Shown: positions 1 through 14,300 of the stretch, in pieces | Numbering within the stretch: position 1 is the stretch's first letter | Layout of the letters: each line of letters starts with the position of its first letter | NCBI GenBank assembly: GCA_016859345.1 | Contig: CM029129.1 | Location: forward strand, 14,194,866 to 14,258,865 | Direction: 5' to 3' | Origin: Istiophorus platypterus | Lineage: Eukaryota > Chordata > Actinopteri > Istiophoriformes > Istiophoridae | Length of the DNA stretch: 64,000 nt | Notes under the pieces: model-generated | The model's database searches: none | What the model was told of the DNA's origin: nothing | What the model saw: only the letters and a program-made list of their open reading frames with translations | Made by a program: the position numbers and the translations under genes

Positions 1-2380
1 ATCTAAAGATCTACAGGAGGCTTTCTGACAAAGGAAAATGATCAACATCTACACAATTACGAGCTTGGACGGGGAACATTGCACAAGCGTATGGCAGATC
101 ACAGAGTTTACTGAGTTGAATGAAAGCCAGAAATTGAAGGGATTTTTCTTTCTTTCTTTTTTTTTTTTAAAGTGAGGACACAGAGGATGAGCCAGTTCAG
201 GAGAGCAGAATTTGCTTTAAAGCTGAAGTATGTTTTGACATCCTTGATGTTTTTCACGGGGCAGCTCGAGAATCAATTCGCTGACATAAAAGAGATGGAC
301 AAACTCTTAAAAAAATCAGCCCAAAGTGCGCCGAGCAGCCTGATGCTGGGGAGGGAAAATGCCAGATCTTGCATCGTTTCTCAAGAGCCAGGGAACCGGC
401 GAGGAAGCGGAACTGTTTTGCACAACGTGACCCGTGCTTGCCCGTGAAAGACAACATTTGACGCACTGTTTGCTGGAAATACAATGGGAACTGTCACAAA
501 TCCACTATCCACTGCAGATTCCATGACAGTCTTTAACAGCAGAGGTGGAAATCACAAAACGATCTGCCTTCTATCTATTTTGAGATTTTAATTGACATTT
601 TTCCTGTATGGCAGTTGTGAGCAGGGTGCAAGAAAAAACCTCGGGGACGAAGAGAGAGAGATGATGTGCAAAGGGAGTGGACCCAACCCTGGAACATCAA
701 CTTCGCACAACTCTTAGATTGCTCAGCCGCTTCCACGTCCTGCTGTATTCTGATTTCAGATGCCCTGAGTGAAGTTGTAGAACGAAATACAGGACGATTT
801 CAACTCAAACTCCTTGTGAACCTGTGTGAACGATACTTTATATGTCAAATAAACTCTGGAAAAGGCCTTTAATCCTGTGCATCAGACTGGGAGGGTCTCC
901 TACAGTGGAGTTAAATGAAGTGCAGGATCAAAGACCTGGCTGCAGCTCAGAGGCACCAGAGGAGGTTAGACCTTCTCCTCTCCTCTCCTCTCTTGTGTTG
1001 CTGGAGTTGCAAAAGTGTGTCCTTTTCTTTTTATCACCATCAGTCTCTACTTTCTCTCATGTCTCCTTAACTCTGTTGTGATCGCTTCGTCTTTAATCAG
1101 CTCTGCTACAGTCTGATCAGCTCTGAGATGCCCCCATCCCTCACTCTCTCACTGCCTCGCTCCCTCTCTCTTTCTTTCTGCTGACACCTAGTTCAAAGGA
1201 GAGGCCTCCCACTAAGTACCCCCCTATCCCCTCTCTCATCCATTTCTCTGCAGCTCTCCCCCCAGTTTCCTCAGTAGGGGGTATTTAGGTTTTCCCTCTG
1301 ACACTCAGTCTCTCTTTTCTCACGTCATCCCTCACTCCCTTCCTCCTCTCCCTCTCACTTTTTTTTACAGACCATGTCCCCACTAAGCCGCCTCAATCTG
1401 ATAATGCCGCTTATTGCGAAACTGATGTGCATCCACACTTTTTGGTTGTTTTTGCTGTTATTGTTTGATTTTTGTTAACACTCTAACACTTTATGAAAAA
1501 GGGTAAATGAGGCAGTAAAGTTGAGAGGACAACCGTTTGTCACGTTTTCAGTCACCGACTATCGTTTTTTAAATGGGAAACAAACAGCGCCCTCCTGTGT
1601 CCTTTGTTTGAGGGCTGGACACTTGTGTAACTTTCTGAAATCGTATATATGTGCACCGATATCCTTGCATCTCTATGAAACCTGGCTTTTCCCACCATCT
1701 CCAGGTGTGACTGTACAGATCATGTAAATACTCTTGCCTTCCAAAAAATCTTGACAACACATCCATGTAAACAAAAGAGTTCTGCTTGACCATTACCTAT
1801 CATAGTCCTCACACCTTTCTACTGTCCCATCTTCATTTCTCTACCATTCTTTTCTTTCTTCTTCTGGGTCTGCCTCTAGCAAAGGCAACATCCTGCTGAG
1901 TTGATATTGCCCCTGCACAAACATCAACTTGAATTATCGCCCTCTTCCTTCAACATTTTCCTTCTCTCCCCTCTCCATTTCTCCTCAGCCTTGGCCACTC
2001 TCCACTTGATTCCTCCAAATGGCTAAAAAACGTCAAGTGCTGCCATCAAAATGCGAGGGTATGTGCATGTGTTTGTCTGAGTTAGGATGGATCTGGTCGA
2101 TCATCCTATTCAAACTCTTGACCTTCTCCTCCTCCTCTAAACCATTTGACCAAACTCATTTAATGAAAAGTGGTGTCCAGCTACTTTATGGTGGCAGCCA
2201 CAGCTGCTCCCCCTGCAAGAATTGCTCACACTTAAACATGTGCAGACACACAAAGTCAGGCTTTGCATTGATGAGGATATACATGTAGCATAAACAAGCA
2301 AACACTCAAACACATTTTTTGGAGTGATCCTTTTGAAATCTTTTGAAAGAAGGACAAGAGACAATTTGTGTGCGTGTGTT
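1..2380. other. Unassigned flank, no gene recognised
   Basis: No convincing exon was found on either strand. The plus strand is strongly pyrimidine-rich between about 960 and 1380 and again around 1830-2000. Short open frames are random in composition. It could be intergenic sequence or an intron of a neighbouring gene. Confidence 0.5.
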
Positions 2381-2386
2381 AGTGTG

Positions 2387-2392
2387 CATGTG

Positions 2393-2426
<34 letters not shown>

Positions 2427-2427
2427 A
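2387..2427. repeat. (GT)n microsatellite
   Basis: About 40 bp of GT with one TTTG interruption. Confidence 0.9.
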
Positions 2428-2527
2428 ACTGGAGGGTGACAGGAATGGGCAGTTTTAAATGTGATCTTGTAAAATTTGAATCCAGAAATAGACAGAGAAC
2501 TGTGGTTCGTTTTTACATGTGCATGTC

Positions 2528-2863
<336 letters not shown>

Positions 2864-2974
2864 TCTTTTTTGCTCTGGCTGTTACTTACCCAAACAGGGG
2901 ATCTCTTCCTCACAAGCATCTCACTCTGCTAGCTAAGATAATGATATATAGATGAGGATGTTGATAGTATTTGA

Positions 2975-2996
2975 AGATGATGATGATGATGGAATC

Positions 2997-3041
<45 letters not shown>

Positions 3042-3058
3042 GTATTTGATGGTGATGA
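2975..3058. repeat. (GAT)n trinucleotide repeat
   Basis: About 84 bp of GAT units with one interruption (GGAATCAT). Confidence 0.93.
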
Positions 3059-3216
3059 GGCCTTTAAGTGTAGCTGAAACTGCCTCTTTTCCAGTTAGGG
3101 AGGACAGATTACAACCCCTAATGATTTCTCTCTCTCGCTCTCTCTCTCAAAAACACACACCAAGAGAAGTTGCACACACGCTGCACAAGCAATCAGTCAA
3201 TTAAATAATGCAGATA

Positions 3217-3229
3217 CACGCACGCACAC

Positions 3230-3268
<39 letters not shown>

Positions 3269-3290
3269 GAACACACACACAAGCATACAC
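3217..3290. repeat. (CA)n microsatellite
   Basis: CA repeat with CG-containing variants at its left end. Confidence 0.92.
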
Positions 3291-3299
3291 ACAAAAGCA

Positions 3300-5855
3300 C
3301 ACTCACACATTGAGGCAACCACCCATTAAAAACAACAATTAAATCTCATATGGAGGAGTGGCAGTAATTCTCCCTATAAGATACAATATTTAGGGCATGA
3401 GAGGAGACTTTTGCACACAGGACAAAGACAATTGAGACACATATAATCATCACCTCCAAAAAGACAGAATTCCATTGTTCCAATACAGGTAACACATAGG
3501 TAATTTGCACCCTAATGGCCAGCCTCCGGAGCGAAATATGCTTCTTTCACTAATCTTACCTAATGGATACAGAGACGCAAAGGCTGAGCTTTTCTACAGG
3601 CAGTGTTTCCCACAATGCTGCACTGCCCCCTCATGGCTGGCATTGGTACAAGAAGGGAACAAATTATCACAATATTATAGTACGCAGTGCTTTGCCAGGT
3701 TTTCTGGAAACACAGCAGCTCGTGATTTTTTTTTTACCTTTAAAAAATCTTGAGAAGCCTAAAACATGAGAGAATATGTGCAAACTGATGTCTAAGCCAA
3801 TAGAAATACTTAATATACATATATAAATTATGTATATAGATGTGTTATAATTACTAATAGTTAGCAACAGGACATCAACACTGTGATATACTCAATATAG
3901 CTTTGGAGAAAATATTTAGATCATGACACTTAATAACTTAAAATATTGATTTTGCTTCTGGTTAAAATAAAATCAACATAGAAATACCATAAGACAGATG
4001 GTAACCAGTTGCACAGGCCAGAACCAAGTACCCATGTAGCTAGAAATGTAAATTATTAAATTATATCTGTTCTCCATCACAATCATGTCCTATATGTCTG
4101 TGATTAATAAAATGAAAAAAAAGGGAAACAGACTAGATTGTGTGTTCAGTTATAGTTAAACTATGTGAACAGTGAAACTAAATGAAGTGATTTAACAGAG
4201 TCACACTGACAGTGACGCTAAACATCGAATGAAAACAGCAGTTTGAAGAATGACTCGCGGGCTTTTTACACATTCGGTAACATTCTGTGGGCTTGTCAGG
4301 TCATTTATCTGCGCTGCCCTGCTGACATTGTTAAGGACAGTGAGATGCAAGGACCCTGACCTCAACCTCTTTACAAGCTGCAAGAAGCTTTGAGGATGGG
4401 TGACAAATTACCGGGGGCGATGCAGGAGGGTGTCTGCTCAACGTGTGACTCTGTGACCCTCAGAATGGTCCGGGAAGGCGGAGTTGAGAGTCTAGGAGAT
4501 ATGATAGAAATAAAATAAAATCAGCCTTTCTCTATTTATATTCAGTACTTTTTTCTTTGCCTTTGGTTTTCCGTTGTTTCTTTGTCATGACTAGACTCTA
4601 ATCAAAAATTTCCAGGTAATTAACACTGTAATGATTAGGCACCTAGATCCCATCAGACCTGAACTTTAATTTACGGCACTTATTCACTGTGTTCGCTCCT
4701 GACTAGATCCTTACTAATGTTGTTTTAACTCTCAGTTGTCAATAAGATTGGAATGTGTCAACAAAGAGAAGGCAGAAAACAATGGCAAGATTTTAGATAA
4801 TTAAAAAAAACAGCTGTGCAAATGTTTTTTTGAGATAGGAAATGTATTTACAAGGTTTGTGAGGCCACAGGATACACACAGTGCATTTGGTGGGAAATGA
4901 TGAATATGAACGTAATTTTTGCTTGTTGACAAGAAAAGTCCATAGGGCCACTTTGAATAATTTTGGGAGGGATTTTTTTCCTCATGATTAGACAGAGGTC
5001 AGTATAATTTTAAGGCAGTGTAGTACTAAATTATCAAATTCGCTCTCAAGGTTACTACAAAAAAACCCCAAACTTTTCATTAATGCATACACTACCATAA
5101 CAAGATATAAAGACAACACAAAGAGACATAAAAAGTTTGAAATACTTGAGGTATAGTTTATGTCGTCATGCAGAAAACAAGACATGAAAACTTAACACAC
5201 AAGGAAAACCGACTCGTTCATAATTTATGCATGTGAGAGCAAATGCACACTCAAACATACACATGCTCAAGGGAAGCAGCGCTGCGACTGCACAGGTGAA
5301 GGAATATTTTTCCTGACTGTTTTGCTTCACAAATTTTAATTTAGACAGGAAATATTCCAAAAGCCGAGCCCCATGTGTGTGTATATAACCCTCAGGTGGT
5401 AAAGCTTCCGATTTCCCACCTCCTGCTCTCGGCTTCTGCTCCTGACAAAGTCACAACTTCAAAGTCAAAACAGAGGAGAGGTGTAATACGCACACACACA
5501 CATGCTTACAGGCCCCACATATAACAAGACTGAAGCGTTCCCGTTTTTCCTCATTTCTTCCCCTGCCATCCAGTGGGGCTCCTTCGCCCTTTGTGATGTA
5601 TAATTGAAGCTGTGTGTAATTTCACCGACTCGTTTCTGGCCGAATCCCACTTGGAGCTGAACTTTCACTTCTCTCATAGTTGTGGAATATTCTCTCTGAA
5701 ATGGAGAGACGCACTCTTTGAACATGCTGGTTAACATGTCTCACCCCCAACCCTCCCTCCGCCACCCAAAATTATTGCAGAAAGAAGAGCGAGGAAGCAG
5801 TTCAGATAGTGTTAAGGTCAGCCTCTATAGTGACAGAGGTCCTCAGACCTGAAAC
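3300..5855. other. Non-coding stretch, no gene recognised
   Basis: AT-rich sequence without supported exons. A weak inverted pair (GTGTTTCC near 3606, GGAAACAC near 3708) hints at a tiny transposon relic but is not convincing. Confidence 0.4.
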
Positions 5856-6175
5856 CAGGATGACAGTGTTCCCATCCATAGGACCCAAGAGGTCACTGGA
5901 TTGTTTGATGAGTGTAAAAATGATGTGAATCCTAAGCTGGGGCCTTCACAGTCACCAGATCTCGACCCAGTTGAGAAACCTATGGGAGATATGGACCGAT
6001 GTGTTAGACAGCGCTCTCAGCGGCCATCATCGAAACACCGGATGAGGGATCATCTTTTGGAAGAATGGTTTCCATCCCTCCAATAGAGAGTTAGAGAATT
6101 AGAAAATCAATGCCAATGTGCTCTGAAGCTCTCCTGGCAGCGCATGGTGGCCTTACACCTTACTGGGACACTTTA
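5856..6175 (+). pseudogene. Tc1/mariner-type transposase relic (3' part)
   Basis: Translation reads QDDSVPIHRTQEV, then FDECKNDVNPKLG, PSQSPDLDPVEKPMGDMDR and SSKHRMRDHLLEEWF. These fit the C-terminal part of Tc1-like DDE transposases, where SQSPDLNPIE is the hallmark. A stop follows at 6084-6086. The end of the protein continues in another frame (SMPMCSEALLAAHGGLTPY), so there is at least one frameshift. The first half of the element and clear terminal repeats are not seen. Long inactive. Confidence 0.88.
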
Positions 6176-7480
6176 TGTTGTTTTTTCCTTTGTCTCCTGC
6201 CTGTATAACAATCTTTCACCCGTCTGTATTTCCATTGATCTTAGCCAGATCCTCTCTTATGCTCCTTTGCAGTCATAACTTTGCAGCCATCCTGTTTCCT
6301 GCTTCTGTTACTCTGCTCTTGATCTGCTTCTTGGGGTTTGACCCGGCGCCTGTTTGTCGTCTGTCTTCCTGCTCAACCCTTTGTCTTGGAAGTTAGATTC
6401 ATACACAACTACTTTTCCTGTTCATGTGACCATTGATTCAGTGGTCTGCGTTTGTTGGCTATGTTTGGATGTTCTATCCTGTTGCCTCATACCCTGAATT
6501 GTGATGTGGCTGAGAGCTTCAGAAATAGCTTGGGACACAGTCATCAGACTCGTGTTTCCAAGTTCAAGACTGAACTCTTCATATTCAACTTTTAATCCCA
6601 CATCCAGGTCCTGAAAGTGCAATGGACAAAATTATAACAGCTACTTGGCCCATTTGTTGACAGATCTATTGCAATCACAACTCAGCATACTCTTCTAGGT
6701 GATTAAGACCACCTGCTACAGCTGAAAGCTCTAGGAAAAGCTAGAAGTGGACCTAAAGTTAGTCATTTTGTTTTCAAGGTCATGAATAAAATTTTGTACT
6801 TAGCTTTTTTTGTTACTTTTTAGATTTGGATGAACTGACCTATTGATAGACAGTACAGAGTGACAGAAAACACAGGGGACTGAGATATGGCCCATAGCCA
6901 CTTTGGGGATACTGTAATGATATCCTGATAATTACTCTTATGGATGGTGAAGTGTAACAGTCAGCTGTTTTTTTCACTTTGCTCTTACTGCCATCTCAGT
7001 CCAGCAAGGTTTAAAATTGTCTGATGCAGTCATACCAATTAAAAACTGTTGGTTTTTACAGTCTGCTTATGATGCAAAGTACAGTTAGGTCCATTATGTA
7101 AACACCAACAAGCCTATCGTCAAAAAAAATATGCACAATGTTCGTGGTCAGTTTCGCCTGTACACATAGTACAGTACAATGCAGCCAGTGATGCATATAC
7201 AAACAGTGTAATGTATTTTTCCTCTCATACACAAGGATGGTTTAACCAGCATGACTTGCGGCTCCTCTGTGTGACAGTAAACCTTTAATGAGTAATAAAA
7301 GGAACCTGACCTTGAGCACAGCGCGTCGCTCTACGGCTCTGATCAGATCTGATATGGAGCCGAATGCAGCAGAGGGTGGAGAGACAGCAAGGACAAAACT
7401 GAGGACATCTGGAAAGTATGAGAAAGTAGAGACTACACTAAAAATATTGTTCTTGATAAAATGGCCACATGCATCCCATT
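6176..7480. other. Non-coding stretch with one dispersed-repeat fragment
   Basis: No exon recognised. The part at about 6690-6765 resembles units seen at 22.1-22.4 kb (see that entry). Confidence 0.4.
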
Positions 7481-7486
7481 GGTCCT

Positions 7487-7640
7487 TCCCCCAATATCTC
7501 AACAACTACTGGATGGATTACCATGAAATCTGGTAGAGATGATCCTGGTCCCCAGTGTATGACTCCATCCGACTGTGATGATCCTTGGATTTTTCCTTTA
7601 GTGCCACCATGAGGTTATCATATTTAGTTATTAGTGACAT
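7487..7640. repeat. Dispersed fish repeat fragment
   Basis: The sequence from CAACAACTACTGGATGGAT through CATGAAATCTGGTAGAGATG and on to GCCACCATGAGGTT matches, from memory, a repeat found at very high copy in spiny-rayed fish genomes. I cannot name its class with certainty. Confidence 0.6.
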
Positions 7641-8661
7641 ATCTTGATCACTACTTGGAGGAAGCTAAAGGCACCATGGTTAACCAATCACCACCCAGGA
7701 ATAAGATAGAATCCTTTCTGCTAATTATTTTATTCATTGTCCAAATTCATATCAGTAGACTTGGAGAAATAAAAGGTATTTTTTCCTTTTTTTAACATTC
7801 TCTTAAACAAAAATATAACAACTATTTACAATCACTCGTAAAAAATACATAAAAAGCGTACGAGCAAAATCATGTTGTCTTTCTAAAAGACATAAGTTAC
7901 AACCGCTATGAGAAGTGTGAGACAAAAGCAAACTTTAAGCCACAGTCCAAGTTAATACCTCTTTGTACAGATTGTGCAGCACACTCACCACATTTAAGCT
8001 TATGTTGTGCATTTCTGCTGTAATGCCAAAAGATGTCTACAGAAAACACATTCACATCTCTCTTACTGCATTCCACTAAACATGGCAGGATGTGGGGGGC
8101 TAAATTACAGTCAGGCAAAGGGGACATTTTCATCAAGCTGTGAAGGCAGCTGAATTTTTTTTTGTCTTCTCCAGATTATGTCATTCAAAACACTGACATA
8201 TTGTGATTACAGGGCCAAGAGCTGCTCACTGCAAGATTCTCCTTGAAAACATACCAGCTGCATGTAGACTAGGAGAGGAGCGGGTTAGTACTGAATGAAA
8301 TTTAGCCCAGAAAGAAAATAACAAATCAAAAACAAACAAAGAAAGTAGCATTTGGATTGCTTATAGGGCACACATGAGGAATAAAACAAACTCCTTCATT
8401 CCTTCGCTTGGAAACAATGTGGATGGAAATTCACTGTGTGCATGTAATTTTAAATTTGATTAAAAAAAAAAAAAAACTAATAAAACATCTTTCCTCTCAA
8501 TCAAACACTTGAAAGCAGAAAAAGATATTGAGCATTTTCTTCTGATTTCTGACTTGCCATTCATGAATGGGCTAACTAATAGAAGTAGCAAGGCCACTGT
8601 ATTTTTAAATCCATCAGGAACATTAATACTGATTTGTGGTACATGAGTAATACAGCTGTGT

Positions 8662-8684
8662 AAAAAAAAAAAAAAAAAAAAAAA
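8662..8684. repeat. Homopolymer A run
   Basis: About 23 consecutive A on the plus strand (T on the rapgef6 strand), within the probable 3'UTR. Confidence 0.95.
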
Positions 8685-9087
8685 GGGAAGCATTAGTGTC
8701 TGTTTCTACTAACGCAATCCATTTAAAAGAATGATTCAAAAACGAAGAAGGAAAAATCGGGCGAGGGTCACAGTGGACACTAATTAAAATCCTGTTGAGG
8801 GAGGGACATGGCATTGTGGCTATTCATTTCAACAGACAGGGACAAAACAGCATCAAAAAAATCTCCTCTCAATCATTAAATCTGAGTTTGAATGAACTTG
8901 CCTTGTGCCATGAATCAAGAGACAGCAAGAGGCCTAAAAGCCAACCTATCTTTTTGCAGCCGAGAGTAAAATAAAGCTGCAAAATATGGAAAGCTTTCAC
9001 TGAAAATATCTCTAGAAACTTTTCATATATGTTGTATGACTGAACCTCTAAATGCTATGCTGAACCCTCACAATTGTAATTTCATAA

Positions 9088-9138
9088 ACACACACGCACA
9101 CACACACACACACATGCGCGCGTGCACACACACTCACA

Positions 9139-9177
<39 letters not shown>
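9088..9177. repeat. (CA)n microsatellite
   Basis: Compound CA repeat with a central GCGCGTGC interruption. Confidence 0.93.
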
Positions 9178-9178
<1 letters not shown>

Positions 9179-11364
9179 AAAGGTCATATCCCAAAACACA
9201 GCAGCAATTTCACTTACAGACAGATCAGAAATGGCACCAACAACAGAGTGTGAGGGGAGAAAACAAGTCAGGAACAATGATTAGAACTAACAGAAATTCC
9301 TTTAAAGACTCCTGCCCTCAGACAGAAACAGGGCAATCACAGCCTTGGACTGTTTGTTATAACAAAATATTAAAAAATAGCATTTATAGAGGACTCTCTT
9401 CTTTCATCTATACACGATCAGTTAACATTAATTTATGGCAAAGAAACAACAAAAATATATATGTATAAATTCATATATATATGCCATGTATATATTAGCA
9501 ATAATCATTTCAAGTCTTGGTGTGGCAAAAACAATTACAAAAGAAGCATCACAGAGCGCGAGACAGACAGCAGAAGGAGAAGAACATCTAATTCCAGTTA
9601 CACCCCTGCTGCACTGCAGATAAACACAAATAAAACCATTTTCCTTTTCCAAAACATTACTCAGAGTGTACAAATTTGCTTTGTTTTCAACACAAATAAA
9701 CAATTTTCAAGCACATCCTTTAAATATTCTACAAAATGTACTATGAACATGGAATGGAGATGCGTGACGGGTGTTAAAATACATTATCTGTTATTTGTTT
9801 TGTTGCTCATTCTTTTAAATAAATCGAGATGAGGGAGGTACAATGAGAGCACAAAGTCAAAGTTTTTGCTGCAGCTATATATTCCTGCTGCATTATACAC
9901 AAATTTACAAGGTCAAATGAACCTAGAGCATTATACTTTTAACATTTCAGCTTGTAATCCAATAGACAACTAGTCTACTAAATACTGTAAACAAAATATT
10001 TAAGCATTGGTGTAAACACTGTCCTTTGTCTTTATGCACACCAACTAAGACTTTGGTGTGTGTGAGTGTATATGCATGCACGTTGTGTGGGCACACAGTG
10101 CTAATTTATCGTTTTATCATAGCTGCAGCAGTAAAATAAAGACACACCTTTTACTCTACAGGAAGCAGCGAGGCATTTGTTCTTCAGCTCATTAAAAACG
10201 AGTTACAATACAGCTTTTATAGAACATCCAGGAGGCAGCATGCCACTAAAGTACCTCGCATCAGACTGAACAAGCAATAGGAGAAGTGGCTGGGTGGCGA
10301 AGAGCACAACACGAAGACACAAAACTGCCTCTGAGTTACTGCTTGCCTTTTTTTTTCTATAATGCTCAACGAAGAGCAATAAGTGCTAAACCCAAACAGA
10401 CGTGCTCTGTTAGTTCAGAAGTTTAAGTTCTCTTTTTTCAATTCCTGAAGAGGAAGTGGAAAATAAGGGGCCCCTTTTTGGCTACTGAGAACTTTCCTGA
10501 CTTCAATACAGTCAAGTGTCAGTATTGGTATAATAAAATCAGGTATGTATTTGTTTTTTTGTGCATTGGAACTGATATTATTCATGTAAATTTACATCAT
10601 CAGTGCCAGGGTTTGATAGAGGCCCATAATTCTCAAAATCTGCTTTTTCGTGTCTTGTATTCCCCATTAAACTTCTTTTGAGCTGGCCAAAAAAAAAAAA
10701 AAAAAATTTGCCTGGAGCTAATGTTCGCCTTAATACTTGCACTACTGACTAAAACCTTTTATCCCTTTGTTTGCTCCTCCTCACTATTCTCACATAAAAA
10801 CATTGCAAAGCTCAGAGATGCAAATGAAATGAAGAAAAAAATTCTTTAGAAAGAAAAAGAAAGATCACTGTACAACATGTTAAAACTGTGAAAATGGGAA
10901 ACACCTTTAGACAAGAGAGCAAAATGGAGGTACATGGTGGTCTGTTTCCAAGGAGGCTGACTTCTTCTCATGAGGCATCATTATTGTCACTCATTTCTTT
11001 TATTTGTCCATCTTGTGACGTCAATCTACCACGACGTGACTCCATCACACCGCCTTTTTCTGCTTTGTTCAAGAGTTTCTAAAAAGTATCTAAAATCTGG
11101 CTTCTCCTCTTTCTTTTGTGAAATGGGTTTAAAAAGAGACGATTGTACGAGTCCTTGGAGGTGGGGCCAGGACCCACTGGTCTGGTCCAGAGGTGCGTTA
11201 TGGTCCGTGATGGTCATCCAGGGCTTTGGGGCATGGCTTGGAGAATGTGCTCTGACATGTGGTGAGAGCAGGCTGCTAGCGTAGTCCAAAGCCTGATCAA
11301 CACGACCCGGTCCATGAGTGAGAATGTGTGTTTGTGTATGTGAGGGAGCTTCACATCACAGTTT

Positions 11365-11387
11365 TTACACTGCTGACACCTGTTCAT
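11365..11387 (-). CDS. rapgef6: rapgef6 exon W: last coding exon, PDZ-binding C-terminus QVSAV
   Basis: Only 23 coding nt after acceptor cttttccag: 2 nt complete an Asp codon, then EQVSAV and TAA (11365-11367). Joined to exon V the end reads ADSEDDEQVSAV, matching the remembered EQVSAV end of both mammalian PDZ-GEFs. S-A-V is a class I PDZ ligand; in this family it binds scaffold PDZ domains such as those of MAGI proteins (family knowledge). It is far too short for ORF detection. Confidence 0.9.
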
Positions 11388-14300
11388 CTGGAAAAGAGAA
11401 AAGACAGTGTAAGGCAAGGAGTCTGTAGAAAAAAAAGCCATATTACATTTGTCAAGGTTTATATATAATATATATATAATACAATATATTATATATAATA
11501 CAATTAAAAGACCTGTTTCATAATCATAAAAGCAAAAGAAGAAGTGACTGTACTTGCTATTGGTCTGATGGTCCTGACTGAAACTTGACAAAAAGAGAAC
11601 TGAAAAGCCTCTTGCAACAATCCACTGTCACAACAGTGTTTCCTTAATTTAGTTTAAAGGTGTTTAAAATATGAGGTACAATGCCTGCAATCAGATGAAA
11701 AAGCCTTTTAAAAGCAGCAGGCGAGAGAGATACAAGGCATTGTAAAATGGAGAGAAAACACCATCTAGCTGCTGATGAATGCACCAGACTCATTTTTCAT
11801 TGTTACTGTGTTTTCCTTTAAATCAGATGTTCATGTTTCATTTATTTATCTATTCTTAAATAAAAAGCAATGACAATAATCCCTAATACTGTATCAAAAA
11901 TGTGCAACAGTTGTGTGAGAGAAATGTCAATCTCAGATAAGGCCAAACTGCAAGACACTGTAAGTTGATTATTTTAAGTAAAACATTTTTCTTCTCTTTC
12001 TCCTCTCTTTCTCATTTAGGCATTGAACTAATGTGGCAGTAACTGAGAGCTTAGACAATAACTTGCCGTCATGAGAGCAAAAAAAAGGGTGGGTGGAGTG
12101 GGTTGCTTTATTAAACCATATATATAATTAATAATTATTTATAATTAATTTATAAATAATAATTACATGTTATAGCACCATTTTGACCCGCTATTAAGAT
12201 TTGACTAGTCACCTCTTGCAAACTGCAAACTAGTATGTAAAGAACTATGGATTAGGTAATTAATTTGGTAGAGAAATTAATTGTTTATTTAAGGGAATCA
12301 GTACTGGTAAACTCTTTAAAATGTTTTAAATGTTAAGAGTCAGAGTTTGAAATTCAGACTGGTGCTTTATCATTTAAGCATCCTATGGGGACGCACCATC
12401 CTCACTGTCAGCCAGCTCCTGCTGTGGGAGGCAGATGCTGGGTGGTCTGGAGTAGCCCTGCGTGGAGCCAGCTGTCCGGGCCTCTTGGTGGTGGAGGTGA
12501 TGGTTACCAGCTAGCCTCCGCGCCTCAGCCAAGGTGCCAGCTGCTCCGGGGCTCTGCAGGAGTTTGCTCCTCTGCAGGGCCACACTGTAGTCTGGAGGTT
12601 TGAGGTGAGGAGGCCTGGGGAGGAGACCTCCTGGCCCACCAACTACTCCATCCGTGAGGCCGAGATCCCCAAGAGCCAGACCCTGGTAGCCTGGAGGGGT
12701 GGGAGGGGGAGCTCGGTAACGCTCATCCTTGGCGGGGGAGGTGACACAATACACTGGATGGAGGTGTAGATCAAAACAAAGGAGGGATGGAGCCAAGACG
12801 AAGGGCAGTGAGGGATGAGGAATGATGGGGGGTAAAGATGATGCCAGAAAAGAAGGTGTGTGGGTAGTTATAGTGTGGAGGGAGGGAGAAACAAAAGAAA
12901 ATAATGGAAAAATTAAATCAATGTGATGTTTCACCAACACAATTCACAACTATACATGCACCAAAATGTGACAAAAATTAAAAGAAAATATACAACCAAT
13001 GCGATGGATGGATGGAACTAGAGCTGCAACTTATGATTATTGTCACTACTATTTATCAGAATAATCGATTAATTGTTAAAATAGTGATAATTGCCCTTTA
13101 TAATCTTTTAGAACCTAAGGAGCTGGATTTGTTTGACTAACGGTTCAAAACAGTTAGTTACAGCAAATGCAAAACAGAACTAATTCTCAAATTTGAGAAG
13201 CTGGAAGCAGAGAATGTGACTTGAACGATTAATCGATCATCAGAATTTCAACCAATTAATTATGTGTTGCTTTACTTATAGATAAATTGTCTATCATTAG
13301 AAAAAAAAAGTTTTGTTATCCTCATTAAACTAGCAAACTGCTTAGTCTCATAGTCTTTCATGAAACAACAGCAGTGGATCAAAAAGACAGATTTATACTC
13401 TGGCTGATGAGGACTGGTTTGGGATCTTAGCCCAAGATCTAAGGAATGCAAAAGAGCAGCATTTGCCAGCTGTTCACTTGAGCATAAAAGCAAATTAAGC
13501 AACAGGAAGCCGCAGTAACTCAGCAGACTTAGTTTGATTTACTGCACATAAGTCTGAGACAAAATATGGACAGCCATTTTGATATTTAGTATCAAAAGAG
13601 CTTAAGCAAAAACTGACATCTCACTGCACGACTCCCTAAACTCAGGAAAGCTTTACAAAGCCTTACATGAGGGAGCCCATTTTCTACTATGTAGGCAACC
13701 GCCCCCTCTAGCAGACGCTCACACATGTAGTGACAGAGTTGAAGACTGTCGCACCGTGTTTACAGGGAATCAAACTCTCAAGCCGACCCCTCACCTATCA
13801 GGCCCTTCTCTGTGCTCGATGTCACCGTTTTGTAGGCAGGGTCTGTGCTTTGCCCTCCTTCCTCGTTGCTTGGCGAGGAGGGATGCTCTGAGGTGTTTCG
13901 CCGCTTTATCGTCCCGTAATTCCCCTCATAGGTGTCCGACAGAGAGCTGGACGACGCCCAGCTCTGCCGCGACTGATTCGACAAATCCGAGCTGGAGTCC
14001 CTGGGGTGTTGCTTGGCGGCGCCCTCGTTCGCCCACATGTGACTCGAGGCCTCAACCTCCGCTATCGGCCCGGCAAGCTGCGTGTGCTTGAAGCCGCCCA
14101 GGTGTGTGTGCGGGAGTGAAAGCGGGTGCCCATGGATGCCGTGGTCCCAGGGCCGGCAGGAGGACACGTGGAGGCTTTGGAAGGAGTCATGAGAGTTGGA
14201 GGAGCAGGATGTCCAGCTGCCACGGCCGCTGTCGGCCACCGAATCCAGAGAGGTGTGGTCCGGGGTCAGCTCCTCCGTCGAGACGGAGGAGGTGAAGGTG

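Larger units (their letters stand above)
7700..11364 (-). other. rapgef6: Probable 3'UTR of rapgef6 (end uncertain)
   Basis: AT-rich sequence follows the stop codon with no supported coding exon. Transcript-strand AATAAA signals appear at 10999-11004 (short UTR of about 0.4 kb) and around 7731 (long UTR of about 3.6 kb, followed by GT-rich sequence). A UGUAAAUA Pumilio-type element is present near 7823-7830. The choice of end is inference; homopolymer A runs (8461-8475, 8662-8684) and a CA repeat lie within. Confidence 0.4.

Noticed and set aside
1374..1478. Plus-strand frame beginning MSPLSRLNLIMPL with an upstream acceptor-like TTTTTTACAG
   Set aside because: Only about 34 codons, no recognisable family, and no continuation exon could be proposed.
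12383..12396. TAG stop after GASP as the normal end of the protein
   Set aside because: A donor just upstream and a nearby exon giving the family-conserved EQVSAV end explain the sequence better; kept only as a possible retained-intron form.
12385..12603. Plus-strand frames over rapgef6 exons U and V
   Set aside because: Antisense shadows of GC-rich coding exons.
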